Shown here: positions 6,361 through 13,869 of the stretch, one piece after another
How positions within the stretch are numbered: position 1 is the stretch's first letter
Layout: every line of letters starts with the position of its first letter
NCBI GenBank assembly: GCA_020024765.1
Contig: JAHHTG010000013.1
Location: forward strand, 1 to 17,777
Reading direction: 5' to 3'
DNA: 17,777 nt
DNA from: Thomasclavelia sp.
GTDB taxonomy: Bacteria; Bacillota_I; Bacilli_A; Erysipelotrichales; Erysipelotrichaceae
The notes under the pieces: generated by a model
Database searches by the model: none
What the model was told of the DNA's origin: nothing
Seen by the model: the letters and a program-made list of their open reading frames with translations, nothing else
Position numbers and translations under genes: made by a program

Positions 6361-6718
6361 ATAGTTCATTATATTTTAAGTTCTTACCTTTAGAATTCGC
6401 TACAGTGTATTTCTTAGCGTTTTTAGCAATCTTATCAGTTAGACATGACCTAATATCTAAGTTATTCATTTGAGCAAATCTCAACAAGAAAAACATCACA
6501 TCAGCATATTCTTCTTGAATGTGTTCTAATGACTTTGGGTCATTAAATAAGTCATGCATTTGTGCTTCATTCTTAAAGCGAAAGATATCCAATAATTCAT
6601 TGGCTTCTGTTGAAATTCCGATTGCTAAATCCTTGTGATTATGGAACTAATCCCAGTCTCTTTCTTCACAAAAGTCTTGAACCATTTTAATTAATTCACT
6701 AATTTTTACATCATTCAT
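6359..6718 (-). pseudogene. MazG-like nucleotide pyrophosphohydrolase interrupted by an amber codon
   Basis: Read from the ATG at 6718 (GAGG 7 bp upstream), the frame encodes a typical 119-residue MazG-like protein but has a TAG at codon 24 (complement of 6647-6649). It sits exactly where the family has Gln in R-D-W-x-Q-F-H-N. After it the frame continues perfectly: FHNHKDLAIGISTEANELLDIF, then EEYADVMFFLLRFAQ. The metal-binding residues E-x-x-E in EANE and E-x-x-D in EYAD are intact. Family members hydrolyse non-canonical or excess (d)NTPs to monophosphates. One transition (CAG to TAG) explains the break. A downstream TTG (6592) could restart a 77-residue product, but it lacks part of the active helix bundle. 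TAG ends other genes here, so reassignment is unlikely; a sequencing error or partial readthrough is possible. Confidence 0.85.
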
Positions 6719-6815
6719 GCCCATACCTCAATAATACAACGAACCTACAATCATAGATCCATTTTAAAAATATATCTTAACTTGTTTAACCTTAGACGTT
6801 TCATTGCTTATATGG

Positions 6816-6839
6816 AAAAAGGACCAGCTATTAGTCCTT
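6816..6839 (-). terminator. Probable terminator downstream of the DUF4298/FemABX operon
   Basis: Stem AAGGAC (6819-6824) / GTCCTT (6834-6839) with a 9-nt loop. On the minus strand the stem runs into TTTTT (complement of 6816-6820). Confidence 0.55.
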
Positions 6840-6852
6840 ATTGCTCTAAAAT

Positions 6853-6888
6853 TTAATAAAGGGCCACACGAACATGACCCTTTATTAA
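6853..6888. repeat. Perfect 11-bp inverted repeat, possible second terminator
   Basis: TTAATAAAGGG (6853-6863) and CCCTTTATTAA (6878-6888) are perfect inverted repeats around 14 bp. The minus strand continues with ATTTT, so it may end the upstream transcript, but the T run is short. Confidence 0.5.
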
Positions 6889-7034
6889 CGAAAAGTAAGA
6901 ATAGATAAATCGCATTAATAAGAATTGATACGAAACGTATCTATCCTAGCCAAGTGTATTTTATCACATCTATAATTATTTGTATGGATTTTAAATACAT
7001 ATCGCACATTATACAATGATATTCTTACTTTTTG
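6889..7034. repeat. 146-bp segment bounded by a 15-bp inverted repeat
   Basis: CGAAAAGTAAGAATA (6889-6903) pairs with TATTCTTACTTTTTG (7020-7034): 13 perfect pairs, one G-T pair and one further C-G. Inside lie a GATACG-aaa-CGTATC hairpin (6927-6941) and an alternative pairing of the ATAGATA and TATCTAT segments. It could be a structured untranslated region or small RNA, or a MITE-like element. No target duplication is seen (TTAA on the left, GGTA on the right). Confidence 0.45.
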
Positions 7035-7040
7035 GGTACA

Positions 7041-7349
7041 CTAGTCTCTTTTTATCATTTCTAAAGCAACTTCCATCATTTCAATCGCACTTTCGCGATA
7101 TTCATGTGATAAGTTGTAGACGCCATCTTCTGACAGCACCCCTCTTTTTAAATCTTCAGGAATTAAATGTTTTTCATCATCTTCTAAATCTTGATTTCTT
7201 TCTTCGCTGTAATAGTAATAATTTAATAGTGCTTTATAGTCATCTTGATGTTCTTTTAAATATTTAAGAATTTCACTTAATTCTTGAAGTTTAGCTTGGT
7301 GTTCTACCATAGTATTTTCATATTTTGTGATATGTTCGTAATTTTTCAT
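7041..7349 (-). CDS. DUF4298 domain-containing protein (102 aa)
   Basis: The small helical protein matches the DUF4298 family as I know it: an N-terminal coiled stretch, a Y-Y-Y-S-E motif around residues 45-49, then the diagnostic IPEDLKRGVLSEDGVYNL (63-80), and a C-terminal helix. The family's function is unknown; it is cytoplasmic, with no signal or membrane segment. The ATG at 7349 lies 2 nt after the stop of the FemABX gene, with AAGGG overlapping that stop, so the two form an operon. DUF4298 proteins are found scattered in Firmicutes, and the link to cell-wall synthesis here is only contextual. Confidence 0.88.
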   Translation of the reverse strand: MKNYEHITKYENTMVEHQAKLQELSEILKYLKEHQDDYKALLNYYYYSEERNQDLEDDEKHLIPEDLKRGVLSEDGVYNLSHEYRESAIEMMEVALEMIKRD

Positions 7350-7351
7350 AA

Positions 7352-8596
7352 TTAACCCTTAAGCATTTTATATAGCTTATACATGAAACCATTAATTGGT
7401 AAGATAAAGTCTCCAACCAGTTCTTCTACAACACCATTAAAACCTTTTTTGAATTCATAGACACCATAGTCTTCAGCCTTTTCATCAAAGTTACCTGAAA
7501 TACCATAGAAGTTATAACGATTGATATGTTGTTCAAGGCAATGACGAATCATATACCATTGAATAGCGTATGGGGCATTAAACTTTTTAAACTTATCATA
7601 AGCTGCACTAAAGAGATAAACAACTTCATTATCTTCAATAGTAAATAAAGAACTGGCCATCGGAATTTCTTGACCATAGTTGCTTTCTAATTCGTCAGCT
7701 TCTTTTAATTTATCTTGTGTTAAAGTTAATGCTTCCTCATTCACCTTTAGTTTATTTAAGAGTTTCTTGTTGTTTGGAGTATCTAAAAGTTTAGTGGTGA
7801 TTGTTGCATGTTCATCAGTTAAACTATTTAGTTCATCAGTCAAACGTGACTTATAATCTTCAATATCTAAGTAAGCAAGTAATAACTTAGCCTTAGGCCC
7901 AAATATTCTTAAATAATCTTCGTAGAAACTTAATTTACGAGCTTTGAAGTTACGACGATTTGCAGTATGTTGCATCATCTCATAGAAGATGCCAACTTCT
8001 TCAACACTTAACTCTTTAACTTTAATTCCAGTTTTAAGAGTTTTGTTTACTGACCAACGAGTTTGTTGGTGCATAGCCTTAAGCAAAGATGCTTCATCTT
8101 GATTATCTAGATATAAAGAAAACATCCATCTAACTTCCGAAATAACACTATAGTCATTAGTAAAACCTTGATGTTGATAACCTAGTGTCTTTAAGTTATC
8201 GACAACATAACTGTTGTCAAAACCATTCTCAACAAGATTACCATCAATATCTCTTTCTTTATATAAGACATTTGGATCAAGGATTAAATATAATGCATGT
8301 TTTGATTTAAGGTACTGTTTTAAAGCCTTAGTGAAATAAGCTAATAGATTAAGATCACTATAATCAATTAAGAAACCACGTTGCGCATAATAAAAACGAA
8401 AGACCTTCATTACCAGAATTGAAGTTAAAGCGGTTGCACAAAGTAATTGGTTATTTTCTTTAACTCCAACATATTCTACTTGCCAATGGTTACTTAATTT
8501 CACCTTCATGGCTTCAATACTATTCATAAAATTGCGATAAGGATGTTGACTCACAAAAACTTGATATTCTTCTTGACTAATAACACAGAATTCCAT
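7352..8596 (-). CDS. FemABX-family aminoacyl-tRNA-dependent peptidoglycan ligase (MurM/FemX type)
   Basis: At 414 residues it has the usual size and layout of FemABX proteins: two GNAT-like subdomains (about 1-160 and 160-414) with an antiparallel coiled-coil arm inserted in the second (about 244-306, rich in Leu, Glu and Lys). Recognisable stretches are YYAQRGFLIDY (69-79), HALYLILDPNV (100-110) and the closing YGISGNFDEKAEDYGVYEFKKGF, typical of this family. These enzymes transfer amino acids from charged tRNA to the stem peptide of lipid II on the cytoplasmic membrane face, building the interpeptide bridge. Which amino acid is added cannot be read from sequence. AAAGGAGG lies 6 bp before the ATG at 8596. 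The DUF4298 gene follows in the operon. Confidence 0.92.
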   Translation of the reverse strand: MEFCVISQEEYQVFVSQHPYRNFMNSIEAMKVKLSNHWQVEYVGVKENNQLLCATALTSILVMKVFRFYYAQRGFLIDYSDLNLLAYFTKALKQYLKSKHALYLILDPNVLYKERDIDGNLVENGFDNSYVVDNLKTLGYQHQGFTNDYSVISEVRWMFSLYLDNQDEASLLKAMHQQTRWSVNKTLKTGIKVKELSVEEVGIFYEMMQHTANRRNFKARKLSFYEDYLRIFGPKAKLLLAYLDIEDYKSRLTDELNSLTDEHATITTKLLDTPNNKKLLNKLKVNEEALTLTQDKLKEADELESNYGQEIPMASSLFTIEDNEVVYLFSAAYDKFKKFNAPYAIQWYMIRHCLEQHINRYNFYGISGNFDEKAEDYGVYEFKKGFNGVVEELVGDFILPINGFMYKLYKMLKG

Positions 8597-8789
8597 GATT
8601 TCCTCCTTTATTTTTTACATAATTTATTAAATGCACGTTTATAATTGTACCTAAATGTTTCAAAATAATCTATATCAAGGGATAGATAATTAGTTTGACC
8701 ATCTTAGATTCATCTATCTTTTAACAGGATTAGAGATTTTGCGTATAATAATTGTTGAAAATAAGCAATTTATGATTAAACGCTATTTC

Positions 8790-8819
8790 TTGACAAAGGA
8801 AAAATAAGAAGTATACAAT
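8790..8819 (+). promoter_or_regulatory. Promoter of the MarR-DegV operon
   Basis: A consensus TTGACA (8790-8795) is followed by TATACA (8812-8817, 16-bp spacer) or TACAAT (8814-8819, 18-bp spacer). The -10 lies inside the first of two dyads, as expected for an autoregulated promoter. Confidence 0.75.
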
Positions 8820-8825
8820 GTATAC
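8811..8825. promoter_or_regulatory. Operator 1: GTATAC-AAT-GTATAC
   Basis: Two GTATAC half-sites, each self-complementary, flank AAT and cover the -10 box. Directly abuts operator 2. Binding by the adjacent MarR protein is inferred from position. Confidence 0.55.
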
Positions 8826-8842
8826 AGTTCACAATGTGAACT
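8826..8842. promoter_or_regulatory. Operator 2: AGTTCAC-AAT-GTGAACT
   Basis: A perfect 7-bp dyad with a 3-bp centre lies at the expected transcription start. Its geometry (7-3-7, ends AGTT and AACT) resembles the FabT-type operator AxTTTGA-N3-TCAAAxT of streptococci, as I remember it. This fits a MarR regulator controlling a fatty-acid-binding protein. Confidence 0.65.
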
Positions 8843-8860
8843 AAAGAAAGGGCATAAAGG

Positions 8861-9289
8861 ATGGATGATATTAATGAAATAGTCTTAGAAGCTTGGATTG
8901 ATTTAATCATGGCTGATGATAGTGAACGTCTTGGCTTAAAGATGCCTTATAACGAAGCCATTATTTGCAATATTCTTTATCACAATAAAGATCAAGTTAT
9001 GACTGCTACTGATTTATGCAAAGTCACAAAGATGAAGAAGTCACAAATGAATCGTACTTTAACAAGTCTTGAGAAGAAAGGTTTAATTAAACGCGAACGA
9101 AGCCTAAACGATAAACGTGAAATTCGCATCGAACTTCTTAATGATGGTAGTGAGTTATTCCGAGAAGTCCATCATCGTAACATTCAAGTTGTTGATAAGA
9201 TTGTTAAGCGTCTTGGAAGCGAACGTACGAATGAGATTCTTGAGTCTTTCGCATTAATAACGTCTATTGCAAAAGATGAAATTAAATGA
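8861..9289 (+). CDS. MarR-family transcriptional regulator, possibly FabT/FapR-like in role
   Basis: The 142-residue protein has the MarR layout: N-terminal dimer helix, winged helix-turn-helix with the recognition region about residues 48-75 (ATDLCKVTKMKKSQMNRTLTSL), and the wing LIKRERSLNDKREIRIELL (75-93), where the family's D-x-R motif appears as NDKR. A C-terminal dimer helix follows. It acts as a cytoplasmic DNA-binding dimer. AAAGGG (8847-8852) lies 8 bp before the ATG at 8861. The stop overlaps the start of the DegV gene (ATGA), so the two are translationally coupled. The perfect dyads in the promoter argue for autoregulation. Its ligand is unknown; because its partner binds fatty acids, an acyl ligand or acyl-ACP is a reasonable inference. 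Confidence 0.88.
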   Translation: MDDINEIVLEAWIDLIMADDSERLGLKMPYNEAIICNILYHNKDQVMTATDLCKVTKMKKSQMNRTLTSLEKKGLIKRERSLNDKREIRIELLNDGSELFREVHHRNIQVVDKIVKRLGSERTNEILESFALITSIAKDEIK

Positions 9290-10122
9290 TTAAATTTTTA
9301 GTTGATTCAGCATCCGATTACACTTCTTTAGAAGCTCAGGCCAGTGGTCTTGAATTTGTACCTTTAAAGGTAAGCATCAACGGAACTGAATACCTAAGTG
9401 GTATCAATTTAAATAGTGATCAATTCTATGAATTATTAAGTAATACTAGTGAATTTCCAAAGACATCACAACCTTCTCCTCAACAATTTGTGGAAATCTT
9501 TGAGAAAGTTAAAAACGACGGCGATGAACTTATTTGTGTTCTCTTGTCTTCAGGCTTAAGTGGCACTTATCAAAGTGCCTGTCTTGCGAAGGAAATCGTT
9601 GATTACGATAAAATCTATTTAGTTGACTCACTAGCTGCGACTCATATGATTCGTATGATTGTCGATGCCGGACGTAAAATGGCAAGTGAAGGATTGAGTG
9701 CGCAAGAAATTACCGACAAACTTAATGTCTTAAAGACAAAAGTACGAGTTTGCGCGGTCTTAGATACACTTGAATACTTATGCATGGGTGGTCGTCTATC
9801 ACGTGTCCAAGCTGCAATTGGTGAATTTGCTAAGTTAAAACCCGTTGTTTCAGTTAATGATGAAGGTAAGGTTTACGTCATGGGTAAAAATCTCGGCATA
9901 AATAAATCTATGTCTTATATCATCAACTACTTCAAGAATAGTGAAGTTGATGAAAACTACCCGGTTTATTCACTTTATACTTATGGTTTAGAAAACCCAC
10001 AAAAGTTCGAAGATAAACTTCACACTAACGGCATTGAATTTGCCAAGAGAATTCAAGTTGGTTCAACCATTGGAGCTCACGTTGGTCCAGGAGCCTATGG
10101 TGTTCTATTCATTTCTAAATAA
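9286..10122 (+). CDS. DegV family protein, FakB-type fatty-acid-binding protein
   Basis: 278 residues, the usual DegV size. Motifs in order: N-terminal FLVDSASDY, TSQPSP (60-65), SSGLSGTYQSA (88-98), the strongly conserved LDTLEYLCMGGRLSR (159-173), and C-terminal IGAHVGPGAYG. FakB proteins bind one fatty acid and present it to the kinase FakA, which phosphorylates it for membrane phospholipid synthesis; they are cytoplasmic. Thr60, Ser61 and the GGR motif belong to the binding site in this family. FakA is not in the window. The coupled MarR regulator suggests control by exogenous fatty acids. The preference for saturated or unsaturated acyl chains cannot be read from the sequence. Confidence 0.9.
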   Translation: MIKFLVDSASDYTSLEAQASGLEFVPLKVSINGTEYLSGINLNSDQFYELLSNTSEFPKTSQPSPQQFVEIFEKVKNDGDELICVLLSSGLSGTYQSACLAKEIVDYDKIYLVDSLAATHMIRMIVDAGRKMASEGLSAQEITDKLNVLKTKVRVCAVLDTLEYLCMGGRLSRVQAAIGEFAKLKPVVSVNDEGKVYVMGKNLGINKSMSYIINYFKNSEVDENYPVYSLYTYGLENPQKFEDKLHTNGIEFAKRIQVGSTIGAHVGPGAYGVLFISK

Positions 10123-10158
10123 ATTAAAAAGAGATATCTAATGATATCTCTTTTTAAT
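10123..10158. terminator. Bidirectional terminator between convergent operons
   Basis: A perfect 16-bp stem ATTAAAAAGAGATATC (10123-10138) / GATATCTCTTTTTAAT (10143-10158) with a TAAT loop. T-rich arms on both strands let it end the DegV gene and the metal operon. It reaches the stop codons on both sides. Confidence 0.9.
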
Positions 10159-11273
10159 TATCCAAGTAATTTATTCTTTAATGATTCACTCATTGCAATA
10201 CCACTTTCAGTAGCGACAATGACATTGTTTTGAATAGTGATTTTACCACTTGCTTTTAGAGCTTCAATAGTCTTATATAATTTATCCTTGTCCCAGTGTA
10301 AGTGCTTTGAGATTGTATTCACACCATTTTCAATGTGAGCTACATCCGTGTTTTGGTGATGGCAAACATGGAATAACAATGTTGCCTCAGCAAATTCACG
10401 ACGTTGTTTAGACTTACGCATGATAATACTGACAAGTCCTCTCTTAGGCGCAAAGATGAAGACAACTAAGAAGATTAAGCCTGTTACAACAGCCATCATT
10501 CCTGCAATTGATACATCAAAGAATGCAGCTGTTTGGTAACCGATAATACCACTTAATGCCCCAAACAAAGTACTAAGTCCTAACATCACCTTTAAATCAT
10601 CAGTTAAAAGATAAGCTGTGATTGGTGGACCAATCATGAAAGCTACTACCAAGACTGAACCAACAGCCTCAAACGAACCGACAGTTGTAAGTGAAACTAA
10701 TGTCATCAAGGCATAGTGTAAGAAGACCGGTGAAAAACCAAGCACACCTGCTAACATTGGATCAAATGTAACAACTTTTAATTCTTTATAGAAAATGATG
10801 ATAAAAGCGACATTTAAGAGTAATAAGAAACCTGTTGTATAGATTGACTTAGCTCCGATATCATGGCCAAACACAACCATACGATCAAATGGCGCAAAAG
10901 CTAATTCACCAAGTAAAACTGAGTCGGTATCTAGATGTACAGAACTTGCATAACGAGTAATTAAGATAATCGCAATCGAGAAAAGCAATGGGAAGACAAT
11001 ACCAATGGCTGAGTCTTCGGATACAAGTCTTGTTTTTGTGACCATCTCTGTTAGCCAAACTGTGACAACCCCAATGATTGCTGCACCAACAATTAAGAAT
11101 GGTGAACTTAAGTCTTGAGTTAAAAAGAAAGCTAACACAATTCCTAAAAGAATTGTATGTGTAATTGAGTCAGACATCATCGACATCTTACGTAAGACAA
11201 GGAATGTACCTGGCAAAGCACAAGCTACGGCAACAATCACCGCAATGATTTGAATTTCAACTGCAGCTGACAT
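10158..11273 (-). CDS. troD: Metal ABC transporter permease with C-terminal winged-helix tail (TroD-like)
   Basis: The 371-residue protein has an ABC-3 permease (residues 1-275, about eight membrane segments), with the coupling region FDPMLAGVLGFSP (170-182). A soluble C-terminal domain follows (about 290-371): helical, with a helix-turn-helix-like stretch (ISKHLHWDKDKLYKTIEALKASGKI, then a wing) resembling the winged helix of DtxR-type regulators. Treponema TroD and Bacillus MntC are similarly long, so the tail is a family trait, perhaps a cytoplasmic metal sensor or regulator of transport; its role is unproven. GGAGG 7 bp upstream of the ATG lies inside the preceding gene, 2 nt from its stop. 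The substrate is Mn, Zn or Fe; the regulator and binding protein point to manganese or zinc. Confidence 0.88.
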   Translation of the reverse strand: MSAAVEIQIIAVIVAVACALPGTFLVLRKMSMMSDSITHTILLGIVLAFFLTQDLSSPFLIVGAAIIGVVTVWLTEMVTKTRLVSEDSAIGIVFPLLFSIAIILITRYASSVHLDTDSVLLGELAFAPFDRMVVFGHDIGAKSIYTTGFLLLLNVAFIIIFYKELKVVTFDPMLAGVLGFSPVFLHYALMTLVSLTTVGSFEAVGSVLVVAFMIGPPITAYLLTDDLKVMLGLSTLFGALSGIIGYQTAAFFDVSIAGMMAVVTGLIFLVVFIFAPKRGLVSIIMRKSKQRREFAEATLLFHVCHHQNTDVAHIENGVNTISKHLHWDKDKLYKTIEALKASGKITIQNNVIVATESGIAMSESLKNKLLG

Positions 11274-11275
11274 AA

Positions 11276-12178
11276 TTATGCCTCCAATCCTTTGTATAAT
11301 TGACGATTCTTATGACGTTGGTACATTCTGAAGATAATACCACGACCTGGCGCAAATAATAAACTAAAGATTGCGATAATCGTAACACAAGTTACAATTA
11401 CAGGCCCTGTAGGCAAACCAGGAACAGCCGAACTAATTAAAGTTCCGATGACGCCTGATGTTGCACCGAAGATTGATGCCAAAAGAATCATGATATTGAG
11501 GCGATTTGACCATTGTCTAGCAGCAACAGCTGGCGCAATCAACATCGCACTCATAAGTACTACCCCAACTGTTTGAAGACCAATAATGATCGCAATAACA
11601 ATCAAAAATGATAGTAATAAATTTAGACGATTTGTATTGTAGCCAATAGTTTGAGCAAATTCAGGATCAAACGATATTAACTTGAATTCCTTAAATAAGG
11701 CTACGACAATAAGTAAAAGAATCGTTCCAGTAATAGCCATTAGGATGACATCACGTTGAAGTAATGTCGAAGCTTGACCATAAATGAAACGTTTTAAGCC
11801 TGCTTGGTTAGCGTTTGGAACTTTTTGAGAATAAGTTAAAAGCACCATTCCCAAACCAAAGAAGACCGACATTACTAAAGCTAATGCACTATCAAATTTA
11901 ATGCGTGAATTCTTGACAATGCTCAAGATAAATAATGTCGCAAGTGCTCCAGTTAATAGCGCACCAAATAAAAGAACTTCGGTATGTTTACTACCAGTAA
12001 GTAAGAAGGCAAGTACCACGCCTGGTAAAGCTGCGTGAGAGACTCCATCACCAAGCAAGCTTTGTTTTCTAAGAACCGCAAAACTGCCTAGAACCCCACT
12101 AATAATTCCTAGTAAGGCCGAGCCTAATGCAACAGTTTGGAAAGTGTAGTCATTAAGTAAAGCTAATAATGTGTTCAT
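11276..12178 (-). CDS. troC: Metal ABC transporter permease (TroC-like)
   Basis: 300 residues, nearly all in eight or so hydrophobic segments, the standard ABC-3 family permease. Family motifs include GDGVSHAALPGVVLAF (38-53) and a coupling loop near FDPEFAQTIGYN. It spans the cytoplasmic membrane and, with the second permease and the ATPase, imports a divalent metal supplied by the lipoprotein. Its ATG at 12178 overlaps the last base of the ATPase stop codon (TAATG), so translation is coupled. Only basic residues follow the last membrane segment; it lacks the soluble tail of the neighbouring permease. Confidence 0.9.
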   Translation of the reverse strand: MNTLLALLNDYTFQTVALGSALLGIISGVLGSFAVLRKQSLLGDGVSHAALPGVVLAFLLTGSKHTEVLLFGALLTGALATLFILSIVKNSRIKFDSALALVMSVFFGLGMVLLTYSQKVPNANQAGLKRFIYGQASTLLQRDVILMAITGTILLLIVVALFKEFKLISFDPEFAQTIGYNTNRLNLLLSFLIVIAIIIGLQTVGVVLMSAMLIAPAVAARQWSNRLNIMILLASIFGATSGVIGTLISSAVPGLPTGPVIVTCVTIIAIFSLLFAPGRGIIFRMYQRHKNRQLYKGLEA

Positions 12179-12906
12179 TATTTGACTCCTTTAACCTTTA
12201 AACCACGGCCTCCATAAGTCTTAGCGATATTTTCTTCAGTGAAGACTTCTTCAACTGGTCCATTCGCAACAACTTGTAAGTTAATTAAAGTTGCCCAATC
12301 AAAGTATTCAGTAACGGTTTGTAGGTCATGGTGAACAACAATAACTGTTTTACCTTGTTGCTTAAGTTCTTTTAATAATTTAATAATTGATTTTTCCGTT
12401 TGAACATCAACCCCTTTAAAAGGTTCGTCCATAAAATAGATATCAGCTTCTTGAATAAGCGCACGTGCTAAGAAGACACGTTGTTGCTGACCACCAGACA
12501 ATTGGCTAATTTGACGATCAGCAAATTCACGCATACCTACTTTATCAAGCATTGCATAGCTCATTTCTTTTTCTTTTTTGCTCGGACGTTTAAACCATCC
12601 TAAATGGCCATAGCGTCCCATCATTACAACATCTAATACTGTTGCTGGGAAATCCCAGTCAACACTACCGCTTTGCGGTACATAAGCAATTAAATGCTTA
12701 TTGTTTGCATCTTTAAATGTTACCGCACCGGAAACTGGTTTGATAATGCCAAGCATTGTCTTAATCAATGTTGTTTTACCAGCCCCGTTTGGTCCGATAA
12801 TCGCAACTAATTTGCCAGTTGGAATACTTAAATCGATATCCCATAATACCGGTTTTGCATCGTATGTAACGGTTAAGTCATTTACTTCTACTGCAAAATT
12901 TTCCAT
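12178..12906 (-). CDS. troB: Metal ABC transporter ATP-binding protein (TroB-like)
   Basis: 242 residues with all nucleotide-binding motifs: Walker A GPNGAGKTT (38-46), Q-loop PQSG (77-80), signature LSGGQQQR (136-143), Walker B DIYFMDEP (155-162) and the H-loop VHHD (191-194). It energises the two permeases at the cytoplasmic side. The Walker B and signature region, and the DWDFPATVLDVVMMGRYGHLGWF stretch after the Q-loop, are typical of Mn/Zn-type transporters. GGGAGG stands 7 bp before the ATG, 13 bp after the stop of the binding-protein gene, so this is an operon gene. Confidence 0.93.
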   Translation of the reverse strand: MENFAVEVNDLTVTYDAKPVLWDIDLSIPTGKLVAIIGPNGAGKTTLIKTMLGIIKPVSGAVTFKDANNKHLIAYVPQSGSVDWDFPATVLDVVMMGRYGHLGWFKRPSKKEKEMSYAMLDKVGMREFADRQISQLSGGQQQRVFLARALIQEADIYFMDEPFKGVDVQTEKSIIKLLKELKQQGKTVIVVHHDLQTVTEYFDWATLINLQVVANGPVEEVFTEENIAKTYGGRGLKVKGVK

Positions 12907-12919
12907 TAGTTTACCTCCC

Positions 12920-13858
12920 TTATTTTAATGCGTTAACGATTGTATCAATATTAGCCATACATGTCTTAATGTATGTATCATCACCCGATGCTTCATCTCC
13001 TAATGAATCAGAATATAATTCACCACCAATAGCGACTTCAAAGCCTTTAGCCTTTACAGCCGCTTGAAGTGCTTCGATGTTTTTAGGTGGAACCGATGTT
13101 TCGATAAAGATTGCTTTAATACCAGTTTCAGCAATAAATGTTGCTAAGCTACTAACATCAGCTGTACCAGCTTCGGCATCAGTACTAATACCTTGCAAAC
13201 CTTTAACTTCAAAGCCATAAGCTTTGCCAAAGTAACGGAATGCATCATGAGCTGTAACTAAGATTCTATGTTCAGGTGTTAATTCTTCAGCACGACTTCT
13301 AATATATTCATCAAGTTCATCTAATTGAACTAAATAATTCTCTAAGTTTGCCGCATATGTTTCAGCGTTTTCTGGATCAAACACTGATAGTTGATCACCA
13401 ACGTGTTGAGCTACTACTTTCCAAATATTCACATCAAACCAAATATGTGGGTCATAGATGTCAGGATTGTTTTCGTCAGCTAATAATTCGGCAGGATCAA
13501 CTGTATCACTCGCACAGATGACATTGCGATCTTGTTTTGAAAGAGCGGCAAAGATATCGCCCATCTTACCTTCTAGATGTAAACCGTTATAGATAACGAT
13601 ATCAGCTTCTTGCATAGTATTTACATCACCAGCCGAAGCTTGATACATATGTGGATCGATACCTGGACCCATTAAAGCTTCGACATTAGCCTTATCACCA
13701 ACGATATTTTTAGCTAAGTCATATAACATAGTTGTTGTTGTGACGATGTTCATTTTGCCATCTTCAACTTTATCTGTTTCATTTGAACAACCAACTAGCC
13801 CTATAACCAAGCTAGTTAATAAGCAAATAATTGCGAACTTTTTCATCAATTTATTCAT
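12920..13858 (-). CDS. troA: Metal-binding lipoprotein of the ABC transporter (TroA-like, cluster A-I)
   Basis: 312 residues with a lipoprotein signal (lipobox LVGC, Cys24), so it is anchored outside the membrane. The metal ligands are readable: His70 in IDPHMYQ, His138 in DPHIWFD, His204 in TAHDAF, and Asp284 in GGELYSDSLGD. Three His plus one Asp match Treponema TroA (Zn/Mn), whereas PsaA-type Mn proteins have Glu at the third position. The stretches GFEVKGLQGIST (215-226), FIETSVPPKN and GGELYSDSLGD are also TroA-like. This makes zinc as likely as manganese, but the regulator is of the Mn-type. GAGG 9 nt upstream of the ATG lies in the 11-nt gap after the regulator stop. Confidence 0.92.
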   Translation of the reverse strand: MNKLMKKFAIICLLTSLVIGLVGCSNETDKVEDGKMNIVTTTTMLYDLAKNIVGDKANVEALMGPGIDPHMYQASAGDVNTMQEADIVIYNGLHLEGKMGDIFAALSKQDRNVICASDTVDPAELLADENNPDIYDPHIWFDVNIWKVVAQHVGDQLSVFDPENAETYAANLENYLVQLDELDEYIRSRAEELTPEHRILVTAHDAFRYFGKAYGFEVKGLQGISTDAEAGTADVSSLATFIAETGIKAIFIETSVPPKNIEALQAAVKAKGFEVAIGGELYSDSLGDEASGDDTYIKTCMANIDTIVNALK

Positions 13859-13869
13859 ACTTTTTACCT

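Larger units (their letters stand above)
6719..7040. other. Intergenic region rich in inverted repeats
   Basis: This 322-bp gap lies between the DUF4298 gene and the MazG-like pseudogene, both on the minus strand. It contains a minus-strand terminator (6816-6839), an 11-bp dyad (6853-6888), and a 146-bp segment bounded by a 15-bp inverted repeat (6889-7034) with inner hairpins. No coding frame is convincing. A minus-strand TATAAT (complement of 7008-7013) could start a transcript through the structured part. Confidence 0.55.

Noticed and set aside
6359..6592. 77-residue reading frame with a TTG start as a standalone gene
   Set aside because: The upstream same-frame sequence continues the MazG family pattern through the amber codon, so this is the downstream part of a broken gene.
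6647..6649. Reassigned TAG as Gln in this organism
   Set aside because: TAG ends the 84-aa, regulator and NimA-like genes at sensible positions, so it is a normal stop here.
7016..7267. Plus-strand frame opposite the DUF4298 gene
   Set aside because: It is the antisense shadow of a family-matched gene and has no ribosome binding site.
8668..8717. ATCTAT/ATAGAT repeats upstream of the FemABX gene
   Set aside because: The arms are short and AT-rich and have no terminator tail or clear promoter relation; not enough to call a feature.
12701..12928. Plus-strand frame opposite the ATPase gene
   Set aside because: It is antisense to the Walker A region, with no independent evidence.
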